Below, one piece after another: positions 41,817 through 49,107 of a DNA stretch of 49,107 nucleotides (positions are counted from its first letter, which is position 1; each line of letters opens with the position of its first letter). The position numbers and the translations under genes are program-made. Below the pieces are notes generated by a model that saw only the letters and a list, made by a program, of their open reading frames with translations, was not told where the DNA came from and searched no databases. The DNA is taken from positions 1-49,107 of the forward strand of contig JAFTZF010000020.1 of assembly GCA_017464645.1 (NCBI GenBank). Direction: 5' to 3'. The DNA comes from Lachnospiraceae bacterium (GTDB taxonomy: Bacteria > Bacillota_A > Clostridia > Lachnospirales > Lachnospiraceae).

Positions 41817-43289
41817 ATGAAACATTCGCTGAAAAGGCAGTTGCCTGGGATTTTTATCGGAATCATGGCCGGAACCCTGTTGTGCTGCTGGCTGGTGAAC
41901 ACATTTTTTCTGGAAAAATATTATTTAAAAGAGAAAGAGGAAACTCTGCTGGGAGCCTATGTGGTATTGAATCAGGGAGTTGAACAGGGGCTCATGGAAG
42001 ACGAGGATTTCATAAGCCGGCTGGAACTGATCTGTACCACAGACAATATTTCCGTGTTTGTCATGGACACCAGCGGAAAGCCGGTTTTGTGGACCAACCG
42101 TCATTATCAGGCTCTTCAGAACCAGCTGTATGGTTATATTTTGGGGGTAAAGACACAAGGGATATCCGAGGTCCTGGAGGAGGCCGAAGATTACCGACTG
42201 CAGGAGACCCATGACCAGGTAATGGGAGCAGACTACATTGAGATGGTGGGAAACCTGGATTCCGGAAATCCCTTTATCATAAGGACGGCCCTGGAGAGTA
42301 TTCGTGACAGCGCGGCCATTTCCAGTCAGTTTTTTGCATATATCGGAATCGCGGCCATCTGCATCAGTTCCCTTTTGATCTGGTATCTGGCAAGGCGGAT
42401 TTCCAGGCCTGTACTGGAGCTGACGGATATTTCCCGGCGCATGACAGAACTGGATTTTAACGCCAAGTTCTCTGCCCGGACGGACAACGAAATCGCTCTG
42501 CTGGGGCAGCATATGAATCAGATGTCAGAGAAGCTGGAGCAGACCATTTCGGAACTGAAGACAGCCAACAATGAGCTGAAAAAGGACATTGAGCGGAAGA
42601 CTCAGATCGATGAGATGCGAAAGGAGTTTCTTTCCAATGTGTCTCATGAGCTGAAGACGCCTATTGCATTGATCCAGGGCTACGCAGAGGGACTGAAGGA
42701 ATGCATCAATGAGGACGAGGAGAGCCGGGATTTTTACTGTGAAGTTATCATGGATGAGGCAGATAAGATGAATACCATGGTAAAGAAGCTGCTGACCTTA
42801 AATCAGATCGAGTTTGGAAACAGCCCGGTGACCATGGAGCATTTCGATATGACAGCTCTTATTCGCAATGTGCTGGCGTCCACAGCTATTCTCATGGAGC
42901 AGAATGATATCAAGGTTATCTTTGGGGCTCAGGAGCCGGTCTATGTTTGGTCGGACGAGTTCCAGATCGAAGAGGTGCTGACCAATTATATCAGCAATGC
43001 CATTCATCATTGCCAGGGAGACCGGGTCATTGAAGTGAAGATGGAACAGAAGGAGCAGGTGGTTCGCGTCAGTGTATTCAACACGGGCCAGCCCATTCCG
43101 GAAGAAGAGATGGATAAGATCTGGATCAAATTTTACAAGGTGGACAAGGCCCGCACCCGGGAATACGGCGGCAGCGGTATCGGTCTTTCCATTGTCAAAG
43201 CCATTATGGATTCCATCAACCGCCAGTGCGGTGTGCAGAATTACAGTAATGGCGTGGAATTCTGGTTTGAAGTAGACAGCCAGGCGTAA
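41817..43289 (+). CDS. Sensor histidine kinase
   Basis: The 490-residue kinase has two membrane helices (about 9-32 and 172-190) enclosing a 140-residue outside sensor domain, then a HAMP linker (RRISRPVLELTDISRRMTEL), a coiled coil, the phospho-acceptor H-box FLSNVSHELKTPIALIQGYAEGL (His277), N-box EVLTNYISNAIHH, and ATP lid NTGQPIPEEEMDKIW, GGSGIGLSIVKAIM. It is a BaeS/VanS-type kinase. The partner is likely the OmpR-type regulator at 39468-40142. Its stop lies within the terminator hairpin. Confidence 0.93.
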   Translation: MKHSLKRQLPGIFIGIMAGTLLCCWLVNTFFLEKYYLKEKEETLLGAYVVLNQGVEQGLMEDEDFISRLELICTTDNISVFVMDTSGKPVLWTNRHYQALQNQLYGYILGVKTQGISEVLEEAEDYRLQETHDQVMGADYIEMVGNLDSGNPFIIRTALESIRDSAAISSQFFAYIGIAAICISSLLIWYLARRISRPVLELTDISRRMTELDFNAKFSARTDNEIALLGQHMNQMSEKLEQTISELKTANNELKKDIERKTQIDEMRKEFLSNVSHELKTPIALIQGYAEGLKECINEDEESRDFYCEVIMDEADKMNTMVKKLLTLNQIEFGNSPVTMEHFDMTALIRNVLASTAILMEQNDIKVIFGAQEPVYVWSDEFQIEEVLTNYISNAIHHCQGDRVIEVKMEQKEQVVRVSVFNTGQPIPEEEMDKIWIKFYKVDKARTREYGGSGIGLSIVKAIMDSINRQCGVQNYSNGVEFWFEVDSQA

Positions 43290-43308
43290 TGCCCGGCTGT
43301 CTTTTTTT
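43275..43308 (+). terminator. Terminator overlapping the kinase stop codon
   Basis: GACAGCC (43275-43281) pairs with GGCTGTC (43295-43301), followed by seven T. Confidence 0.85.
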
Positions 43309-43349
43309 CTGCAGGCGGAGAATCCCGCAAGTGAGATTCTGTTTTAAGA

Positions 43350-44354
43350 TTACTGCACAGCTTTGGTTGCAAAATCCGTATTTACCAGGTCCTCGTAGGG
43401 AACTCGCTGGTCCAGCTCACCGGCTTCATCCAGAATATCCTGCAGCAGAGTGAAGCTGTCTTCTTCGAAGATCAGATCCTCTTTCCAGGTGTCCTGCTCA
43501 TAGTAGCGGGTAATGATGGTGGTGATGGTATCCAGGTCGGTTTCCTTAAACTGAGGAGCAATGACCTTGGCGATTTCCTCCGGGGAATGGTTCTGGACAT
43601 AGTCCATACCCTTTTGCAGAGCATTGGTGAAGCCCTGGATCAGATTGGGATGCTCGGTGAGGAAGCTCTGTTTGGCACTGTAGGCGGTATAAGGCACGTA
43701 GCCGGAGTCTACACCCAGGGATGCGACTACGTACCCAACACCTTCTTTCTCCAGCGTAGAAGCACCCGGTTCGAATTCCACGGTAAAATCTCCCTGGCCT
43801 CCGGAGAATGCTGCAGCAGTGGAACCGAAATCAATGCTCTGATCTATATTCAAATCGGCCGCCGGATCAATATTGTTCTTTTTCAGAACGTATTCAAATA
43901 CCATCTGGGGCATGCCGCCCTTTCTTCCGCCCAGTACATTTTTGCCCTCCAGATCCTGCCAGGAGAAGTCTTCCATGGGCTCCCGGGCTACCAGAAAGTT
44001 GCCGGCCCGCTGGGTCAGCTGGGCAAAGTTTACAATGTAGTCGTCAGGATTCTGGCTGTACACATAGATGGATGATTCAGAGCCCATAAAACCGATGTCG
44101 GCTTCGCCGGAGAGCACAGCTGTCATGACCTTGTCGGCGCCAAAACCGGTTACCAGCTCCAGGTCAATGCCTTCCTCTGCAAAATAGCCTTCTTCAATGG
44201 CTACATATTGAGGAGCATAGAAAATAGAATGGGCTACTTCGTTTAAAGTCACTTTGGTAAGGCCTGCAGTGGACGTCTCATGGCTATTACAGCCCCACAG
44301 ACAGCCTGCAGCCAGCAGAGCGCACAGGCCAAGAGAAAGCAATTTCTTTTTCAT
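43350..44354 (-). CDS. NMT1/SsuA-type ABC solute-binding lipoprotein
   Basis: The 334-residue protein has a lipoprotein signal with candidate Cys18 or Cys22. The mature part is an NMT1/THI5-like binding domain: LTKVTLNEVAHSIFYAPQYVAIEEGYFAEEGIDLELVTGFGADKVMTAVLSGEADIGFMGSESSIYVYSQ, then GKNVLGGRKGGMPQMVFEYVLKKNNIDPAADL and QGDFTVEFEPGASTLEKEG. Relatives bind nitrate, aliphatic sulfonates, or thiamine precursors. The GGAGG before the ATG at 44354 supports the start; longer frames lose the signal. No permease or ATPase gene is adjacent. It is divergent from the PHP phosphatase gene. The ligand is unknown. Confidence 0.88.
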   Translation of the reverse strand: MKKKLLSLGLCALLAAGCLWGCNSHETSTAGLTKVTLNEVAHSIFYAPQYVAIEEGYFAEEGIDLELVTGFGADKVMTAVLSGEADIGFMGSESSIYVYSQNPDDYIVNFAQLTQRAGNFLVAREPMEDFSWQDLEGKNVLGGRKGGMPQMVFEYVLKKNNIDPAADLNIDQSIDFGSTAAAFSGGQGDFTVEFEPGASTLEKEGVGYVVASLGVDSGYVPYTAYSAKQSFLTEHPNLIQGFTNALQKGMDYVQNHSPEEIAKVIAPQFKETDLDTITTIITRYYEQDTWKEDLIFEEDSFTLLQDILDEAGELDQRVPYEDLVNTDFATKAVQ

Positions 44355-44415
44355 AATGGGTATCCTCCTTTTCCTAATGCTATATGATATGGGAGGATTG
44401 AAAAAAGGTGACGGC

Positions 44416-44456
44416 AGTGCAACGCCCTTGCACTTGCGGATTTTGCGTGGTAAACT
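44416..44456 (+). promoter_or_regulatory. Promoter with -35 inside a perfect palindrome
   Basis: AGTGCAA-CGCCC-TTGCACT (44416-44434) is a perfect 7-5-7 palindrome. Its right arm is the -35 TTGCAC (44428-44433), followed after 17 bases by TAAACT (44451-44456). It lies between two divergent genes, so it may control both the PHP gene and the solute-binding lipoprotein gene. Confidence 0.65.
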
Positions 44457-44516
44457 GTACAGGAAGCAAAGAAACTGCAAAAGAGAAAGAAAGGCTTCAA
44501 AAAAGGAGAGAAGAAC

Positions 44517-45239
44517 ATGAGGGATGTTTTAGATATCCATACCCATACAGTGGCCAGCGGCCACGCATACAGTACCATTCGGGAGAATGCCCATATGGCG
44601 GCAAAGAAGGGATTAAAGCTGCTGGGGATCACAGAGCATGCGCCCCATATGGTGGGGACCTGCCACGACTTTTATTTCCAGAATCTGAAGGTGGTGGACC
44701 GCAGCGCCTATGATGTGCCGGTTTTGCTGGGAGCAGAGCTGAATATTCTGGATACTCAGGGGCATGTGGATCTGCGGCCGTCGGTGCTGAAAACCCTGGA
44801 TGTTGTCATTGCCAGCCTTCATACTCCCTGTATCAAGCCCGGTACCCGGGAGGAAAACACCCAGGCAATTCTCATGGCCATGCAAAATCCCTATGTCAAT
44901 ATTATCGGACACCCCGATGATCCGCGCTATCCGCTGGATTATCCGGCAGTGGTGCAGGCAGCCAGGGAGTACGGTGTGCTTCTGGAATTAAACAACAGCT
45001 CCCTGCGGCCGGATGGAAGCCGCAAAAACGCCGGAGATCTGGTGAAAGAATTGATGAAGCAGTGTATGCGCTATCAGGCGCCTGTTATCATAAGCAGTGA
45101 TGCCCATGTGGATACTGATGTGGGAAATCATAAACTGATACTGGAGCTGCTGGAGGAAGTGGATTTCCCCGAGGAACTGGTCATCAATGCAGATCCGGAG
45201 CGGCTGAAGCCCTATATAAATCTCTATAAAGACAGATAA
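44517..45239 (+). CDS. PHP-domain phosphatase (YcdX-like)
   Basis: The 240-residue protein has the four PHP metal motifs: DIHTHTVASGHAYSTIRENA (His8 and His10), GITEHAPHM, LGAELN, and the late pair IASLHTPC, IIGHPDD, and ISSDAHVDTDVG. It belongs to the YcdX/histidinol-phosphatase-like branch with three metal ions. The ATG follows AAGGAGAG. The YerC-like gene follows in the same direction. Substrate unknown. Confidence 0.88.
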   Translation: MRDVLDIHTHTVASGHAYSTIRENAHMAAKKGLKLLGITEHAPHMVGTCHDFYFQNLKVVDRSAYDVPVLLGAELNILDTQGHVDLRPSVLKTLDVVIASLHTPCIKPGTREENTQAILMAMQNPYVNIIGHPDDPRYPLDYPAVVQAAREYGVLLELNNSSLRPDGSRKNAGDLVKELMKQCMRYQAPVIISSDAHVDTDVGNHKLILELLEEVDFPEELVINADPERLKPYINLYKDR

Positions 45240-45321
45240 AGGTCTGGACTTTTAGAATTTACTGTGGTAAAGTAGTAGTGATGTAAGACTTGAATACTGG
45301 GGTAAATAAAAGGAGATTGGT

Positions 45322-45630
45322 ATGAATAAGAAAATCAGAACAGAAGCTGTGGATTTTTTATTTGAGGCGATACTGAGTCTGAAGAATAAAGAAGAATGCT
45401 ATTTGTTTTTTGAAGATGTATGTACCATCAACGAGCTGTTATCTTTGTCACAGCGGTTTGAAGTAGCCAAGATGCTGCGGGAGCAGAAGACCTATCTTGA
45501 GATTGCAGAGAAGACAGGAGCGTCCACCGCCACCATCAGCAGAGTAAACCGTTCCCTGAACTACGGAAATGATGGATACGACATGGCTTTTGAGCGGATT
45601 TTAAAGGAGTCTTCTCAGGAAGAAGCCTGA
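45322..45630 (+). CDS. YerC/YecD-type TrpR-like regulator
   Basis: The 102-residue protein is the TrpR-superfamily YerC type: LFEAILSLKNKEECYLFFEDVCTINELLSLSQRFEVAKMLREQKTYLEIAEKTGASTATISRVNRSLNYGNDGY, with the helix-turn-helix around TGASTATISRVNR. It is conserved across Firmicutes and small. AAGGAGATTGGT precedes the ATG. In Bacillus and others it is often near pcrB/pcrA, which is the case here with pcrA 0.9 kb downstream. Confidence 0.9.
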   Translation: MNKKIRTEAVDFLFEAILSLKNKEECYLFFEDVCTINELLSLSQRFEVAKMLREQKTYLEIAEKTGASTATISRVNRSLNYGNDGYDMAFERILKESSQEEA

Positions 45631-45648
45631 TTTCGTGTGACACAGAAA

Positions 45649-45674
45649 AGGACAAAAGATAAGGACAAAAGATA
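45649..45674. repeat. Tandem 13-base repeat
   Basis: Two perfect copies of AGGACAAAAGATA (45649-45661 and 45662-45674), directly before the terminator stem. Probably slipped-strand duplication. Confidence 0.7.
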
Positions 45675-45704
45675 AGGAAGCCTTATTCGGCTTCCTTTTT
45701 TTTG
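45674..45704. terminator. Bidirectional terminator after the YerC-like gene
   Basis: AAGGAAGCC (45674-45682) pairs with GGCTTCCTT (45689-45697), followed by T-run; its right edge overlaps the end of the DUF1836 gene. Confidence 0.85.
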
Positions 45705-46318
45705 TCCTTCTTTTTAGTGTTAGGGTCGGGCAGCAAATCCACCAGCTTTTCGATAACCTGCTTTTTCATATACACATCGAAACTCAACAGGCAGATAAAA
45801 GAGAAGAGCTGAAGGAACTCCCGGTCCTCCTCGGGAGCATCCTCAAAGGTGCTGCCGGCAGTTTCATAGGTGGCGATCAGGTCCTGCTTTAAAACTTCTG
45901 CCTGCTCCCGCTCCAGACTGAAGACTTCCGTATAGATACGGGACAGGTCCATGGCGTTGTCACCTTGGAAATACTTCTCTGTGAGAGGCGTCAGCAGTGT
46001 CTGGATGTCGTTGATGGATAAAATACTCTTAAAGTAATAAATAAAAATCAGCACCAGAATGTGCTCCTTGGAGTATTTCTTTTTCTCCGGTGACGGGAGC
46101 AGATGATTCTTGGCATAGTTATTGATCATGGTCTTGGTAAGGATCTTATCCTCAGGGTAGCGCTTGGTATGCTCCAGCTGCTCGCCCACAAAGGTAGTTA
46201 CCTGATCCATATATAAATCAATTCCGGGAATCTGGTCCGGCTTAATATAGTCAATACGATCCAGACTTTCCAGAATACTTTTCAACAGGTTATCAGAATC
46301 AATAGTCACGATTGTCAT
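45683..46318 (-). CDS. DUF1836-family protein, putative regulator
   Basis: The 211-residue protein matches DUF1836: IPGIDLYMDQVTTFVGEQLEHTKRYPEDKILTKTMINNYAKNHLLPSPEKKKYSKEHILVLIFIYYFKSILSINDIQTLL. The N-terminal half resembles a MerR-type winged helix, so a DNA-binding role is plausible but unproven. The C-terminus ends in a Lys-rich tail. The start is open: ATG at 46318 abuts its GGGGG, while an in-frame GTG at 46309 has the AGGGGG nine bases upstream. Confidence 0.82.
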   Translation of the reverse strand: MTIVTIDSDNLLKSILESLDRIDYIKPDQIPGIDLYMDQVTTFVGEQLEHTKRYPEDKILTKTMINNYAKNHLLPSPEKKKYSKEHILVLIFIYYFKSILSINDIQTLLTPLTEKYFQGDNAMDLSRIYTEVFSLEREQAEVLKQDLIATYETAGSTFEDAPEEDREFLQLFSFICLLSFDVYMKKQVIEKLVDLLPDPNTKKKDKKKEAE

Positions 46319-46360
46319 CCCCCTTGTATATGGCCTTCAATCATAAAAACATTTGATTCT

Positions 46361-46389
46361 ATTATATAGTATTTAAAACCAGATGACAA
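46361..46389 (-). promoter_or_regulatory. Promoter of the DUF1836 gene
   Basis: Minus-strand TTGTCA (complement of 46384-46389), 17 bases, TATAAT (complement of 46361-46366). Confidence 0.75.
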
Positions 46390-46444
46390 GTAAAAAAGTG
46401 TTTAAGGTTTCTCAGGGATTTTTAAAGATTTGTTTCGGAATTGG

Positions 46445-46473
46445 TTGGACTCCACCGGATTATCTGGTATAAT
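46445..46473 (+). promoter_or_regulatory. Promoter of pcrA
   Basis: TTGGAC (46445-46450), 17 bases, TATAAT (46468-46473) with an extended TGg. Confidence 0.75.
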
Positions 46474-46507
46474 AGGGGCACAGTGCAAAAAGAAAGGGGA
46501 GAGTCCC

Positions 46508-48724
46508 ATGAGCATATACGATACTTTAAATAAAGAGCAGCAGGAGGCAGTGTATCATACAGAAGGTCCGCTGCTGATCCTTGCGGGAGCCGGCAGTGGT
46601 AAGACACGCGTTCTGACCCATCGGGTGGCTTATTTGATCGGGGAGAAGGGCATTATGCCCTGGAATATTCTGGCTATTACCTTTACCAATAAGGCGGCAG
46701 GAGAGATGCGGGAGCGGGTGCAGAAGCTGGTGGGCTTTGGCGCCGACAGTATCTGGGTGTCCACATTCCACTCCACCTGTGTGCGGATCCTGCGCCGTTA
46801 CATAGACCGCCTGGGCTTTGATACCAGCTTTTCCATCTATGATACGGATGACCAGAAGTCTGTGATGAAAGAGGTCTGTAAGCGGCTGGAAATCGATACG
46901 AAGATTTACAAAGAGCGCTCTTTGATGACCTCCATTTCCAGGGCCAAGGACGAACTGATCTCTCCGGAAGAGTACGCCTTAAATGCAGGAGCAGACTTTG
47001 CAAAGAAGCGCATTGCCCAGGTGTATGCAGAGTACCAGAAGCAGCTGCGAAGGAACAATGCCCTGGATTTTGATGATCTGATCATGAAGACGGTGGAGCT
47101 GTTTCGCAATTGCCCGGATGTGCTGGAAGCTTATCAGGAGCGGTTCCGTTACATCATGGTGGATGAGTATCAGGATACCAATACAGCCCAGTTTCAGTTG
47201 ATCCGTCTGCTGTCTAAGAAGTATCAGAACCTGTGCGTGGTGGGTGATGATGACCAGTCCATCTATCGGTTCCGGGGCGCCAACATCCAGAATATTTTGA
47301 GTTTTGAGCGGGTATTCCCCCAGACAAAGGTCATTAAGCTGGAGCAGAATTACCGTTCCACCAAGAATATCTTAAATGCAGCCAATGAGGTCATTCATCA
47401 TAACTGGGGCAGGAAGGATAAGACCCTGTGGACGGAAAATGAAGAGGGAGAAAAGCTTGCCTTCCACCAGTTCCAGAATGGCTATGAAGAGGCGGAGTAT
47501 GTCATTGACGACATCCGAAGAAGAGTGCGGGATGGCTGGGCTGAGTATAACGACCATGCGATCCTGTATCGGACCAATGCCCAGTCCCGGCTTTTTGAAG
47601 AGAAACTGATTTATGCAAACATTCCTTATAAATTGATTGGCGGCGTGAACTTCTATTCCCGCAAGGAAATCAAAGATATGCTGGCCTATTTGAAGACTAT
47701 TGACAACGGCAGAGATGATGTGGCAGTGAGCCGCATTGTCAATGTACCCAAGCGGGGCATTGGTGCCACCAGCCTGAACCGGGCGGCGGATTATGCGGCG
47801 GCCTATGGCATCAGCCTCTATGATGCCCTGATGCAGGCGGGACAGATTCCCGGCATGGGCCGCGGCGCGGCAAAGATTTTACCTTTTACCGTGCTCATCG
47901 AGAGATTCCGCGCCCTGGCGGAGCATAGTTCCCTGTCCCAGCTTATGGAGATCGTCATCGAAGAAACCGGATATGTAAAAGAGCTGGAGCTGGAGGATAC
48001 AGAGGAATCCAGAGCACGCATTGAAAATATCGATGAACTCATCAGTAAGATCGTAGCCTATGAAGAATCTGCCGAGATACCCACTCTGAGCGGTTTTTTG
48101 GAGGAAGTGGCCCTGGTGGCAGATATCGATGGGCTGGATGACAGCAATAATTATGTGGTACTTATGACCCTTCACAGCGCTAAGGGCCTGGAGTTCCCCA
48201 ATGTGTATCTGACGGGTATGGAGGAAGGAATCTTCCCCAGCTATATATCCATCAATGCAGACAATCCTACAGAGGAGTTGGAGGAAGAACGGCGCCTGTG
48301 CTATGTGGGTATTACCCGGGCCAAGAAGTTTTTGAGCCTGTCAGCTGCCCGCCAGCGCATGATCCGGGGCGAGGTGCAGTACAACAATATTTCCCGGTTT
48401 GTGGGAGAGATCCCGCAGGAATATCTGGGTCAGCAGGTAAAGAAGGACAGAGTACAGGAGCTGCCCAAGTCAGCATCCACGACAGCTTATGTCCAGGCAA
48501 AGCAGGCCTTTGCGGCCAAATCTTTTGAGCCCAAGCAGTTTGCTGTAAAGAAGGCGGGAGCCCTGGAGTACGCAGAAGGAGATCGGGTGAGCCACATCAA
48601 ATTCGGAGAAGGAACCGTGTCGCTTATTGTAGAAGGCGGTCGCGACTACGAGGTTACCGTGGATTTTGATCGGGCCGGTGTGAAAAAAATGTTTGCGTCT
48701 TTTGCAAAATTACAGAAATTATAA
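46508..48724 (+). CDS. pcrA: UvrD/PcrA-type DNA helicase
   Basis: The 738-residue superfamily 1 helicase has motif Q and Walker A LILAGAGSGKTRVLTHRVAYLI (about 24-45), ITFTNKAAGEMRERV (motif Ia), Walker B YIMVDEYQDTN, motif III VVGDDDQSIYRFRGA, motif IV KLEQNYRST, motif V VVLMTLHSAKGLEFPNVYLTGMEEGIFP and motif VI ERRLCYVGITRAKK. The C-terminal GDRVSHIKFGEGTVSLI is the PcrA/UvrD Tudor-like RNA-polymerase-binding domain. It unwinds DNA in repair and replication conflict. The ATG at 46508 follows AGGGGAG; an upstream in-frame start at 46430 lies before the promoter. Confidence 0.96.
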   Translation: MSIYDTLNKEQQEAVYHTEGPLLILAGAGSGKTRVLTHRVAYLIGEKGIMPWNILAITFTNKAAGEMRERVQKLVGFGADSIWVSTFHSTCVRILRRYIDRLGFDTSFSIYDTDDQKSVMKEVCKRLEIDTKIYKERSLMTSISRAKDELISPEEYALNAGADFAKKRIAQVYAEYQKQLRRNNALDFDDLIMKTVELFRNCPDVLEAYQERFRYIMVDEYQDTNTAQFQLIRLLSKKYQNLCVVGDDDQSIYRFRGANIQNILSFERVFPQTKVIKLEQNYRSTKNILNAANEVIHHNWGRKDKTLWTENEEGEKLAFHQFQNGYEEAEYVIDDIRRRVRDGWAEYNDHAILYRTNAQSRLFEEKLIYANIPYKLIGGVNFYSRKEIKDMLAYLKTIDNGRDDVAVSRIVNVPKRGIGATSLNRAADYAAAYGISLYDALMQAGQIPGMGRGAAKILPFTVLIERFRALAEHSSLSQLMEIVIEETGYVKELELEDTEESRARIENIDELISKIVAYEESAEIPTLSGFLEEVALVADIDGLDDSNNYVVLMTLHSAKGLEFPNVYLTGMEEGIFPSYISINADNPTEELEEERRLCYVGITRAKKFLSLSAARQRMIRGEVQYNNISRFVGEIPQEYLGQQVKKDRVQELPKSASTTAYVQAKQAFAAKSFEPKQFAVKKAGALEYAEGDRVSHIKFGEGTVSLIVEGGRDYEVTVDFDRAGVKKMFASFAKLQKL

Positions 48725-48733
48725 AGCTGTGAA

Positions 48734-48769
48734 AATACTTTTTTCGTTTGTCGAAAAAAGTATTTTTTT
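48734..48769 (+). terminator. Terminator after pcrA
   Basis: AATACTTTTTTCG (48734-48746) pairs with CGAAAAAAGTATT (48752-48764), followed by TTTTT. Confidence 0.85.
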
Positions 48770-48839
48770 GTAGAAAAATGTTTAGAAATATGCAACAAAA
48801 TGTTTAACTGTATTGCAAAAACTGGAAAAATATTGTACA

Positions 48840-48869
48840 TTAACACTGTAATACTGTAAATTGCATAAT
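48840..48869 (+). promoter_or_regulatory. Promoter of the secreted-protein gene at the right edge
   Basis: TTAACA (48840-48845), 18 bases, CATAAT (48864-48869), followed by the AAGGAGA binding site at 48874. Confidence 0.45.
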
Positions 48870-48890
48870 GCGAAAGGAGAAACAAAGCAA

Positions 48891-49107
48891 TGAAACATTT
48901 CAAGAAGTTTGTTCTTCCGGTTATTGCAATTGCTTTCCTGGCGTTGATCTTGGCAGTCCAAGTCATCCGGGGAAATGGTTATCTTTGTAAAAGATAATAC
49001 AGGGGCAGGTACAGGCGATGGTACCAGCGCAGCAAATGCACTGACACCGGAAAACAGAGTCACCGTGGCTGTTGGCACAAACAACCAGCAGATCACCGCA
49101 CTTTATC
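48891..49107 (+). pseudogene. Secreted surface-type protein, frameshifted after the signal peptide; truncated by the window
   Basis: ATG at 48891 with AAGGAGA encodes a clear signal peptide, MKHFKKFVLPVIAIAFLALILAV, but this frame stops at 48998. The next frame from about 48950 continues with SSGEMVIFVKDNTGAGTGDGTSAANALTPENRVTVAVGTNNQQITALY to the end of the window, which is typical of secreted proteins whose mature part begins with a Gly-Asp-Gly-x-Ser-Ala-x-x-Ala calcium or repeat motif. A TGA lies just before this in the second frame, and its first ATG (48975) has no binding site, so one inserted base near 48950-48970 is the best explanation. The rest of the gene lies outside. Function unknown. 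Confidence 0.6.

Noticed and set aside
1..49107. CRISPR arrays, rRNA, tRNA genes or intact insertion sequences
   Set aside because: No regular spaced repeats, no transposase-like protein, and no cloverleaf apart from the tRNA-like part of tmRNA were found by eye.

Overview
The window looks like a chromosome segment of a Gram-positive, endospore-lineage Clostridia, most likely Lachnospiraceae. The signs are strong AGGAGG ribosome binding sites, sigma-A promoters with 17-base spacers, proteins I recognise as Lachnospiraceae-type (DUF5716/DUF5717-like, DUF1836, YerC/TrpR-like, a MetV/MetF methylenetetrahydrofolate reductase pair), a one-piece tmRNA next to smpB, and ECF-type vitamin transporters. 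The MetV/MetF pair would fit an acetogen or a close relative; the genus cannot be fixed from sequence reading alone.

Layout. 1-1290: remnant of an Rhs/YD-repeat protein and an AT-rich two-helix membrane protein. 1341-7047: a CobD/HisC-like aminotransferase divergent from a three-gene cluster of unknown function (large helical-repeat protein, actin/Hsp70-like protein carrying an in-frame TGA, TPR protein). 7159-11031: orphan amino-acid-binding lipoprotein, purB, HEAT-repeat/methyltransferase fusion. 11102-12942: GntR(YtrA)-ABC ATPase-permease operon. 13171-15897: DUF815 AAA+ ATPase plus a PurF paralogue that has lost its glutaminase residues. 16014-17485: ferredoxin-like protein divergent from a Crp/Fnr regulator. 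17558-19748: arsenic-type operon (ArsR, DUF318/ArsP-type permease, small thioredoxin, ArsC). 19876-22693: exonuclease III and argS. 22756-23424: thiT under a TPP riboswitch. 23670-25399: CPBP protease and GT14 glycosyltransferase. 25542-28163: bioY-coaX, convergent and overlapping with dinB. 28286-30271: enolase and a frameshifted XRE membrane regulator. 30655-32225: metV-metF. 32378-35942: secG, rnr, smpB, ssrA, a coherent trans-translation/RNA quality-control locus. 36086-38517: MscS channel and an unknown membrane-anchored protein. 38691-43289: Crp/Fnr regulator, then a response regulator and a sensor kinase separated by an aldo/keto reductase and a lipoprotein. 43350-49107: orphan NMT1-type binding lipoprotein, PHP phosphatase, YerC, DUF1836, PcrA helicase, and the start of a frameshifted secreted protein.

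Most of the window is ordinary core metabolism and information processing. The most interesting parts are the actin-like/helical-repeat trio (2549-7047), the DUF815 plus glutaminase-dead PurF pair (13171-15897), the ArsR promoter with three half-sites, and several well-resolved promoter/operator overlaps. At least three genes are interrupted by one-base events (5734 TGA, about 29880, about 48960), so either recent decay or base-level assembly error must be considered. No CRISPR array, rRNA, tRNA or intact insertion sequence was seen. Family names are from recognition of motifs by eye; no database search was run.
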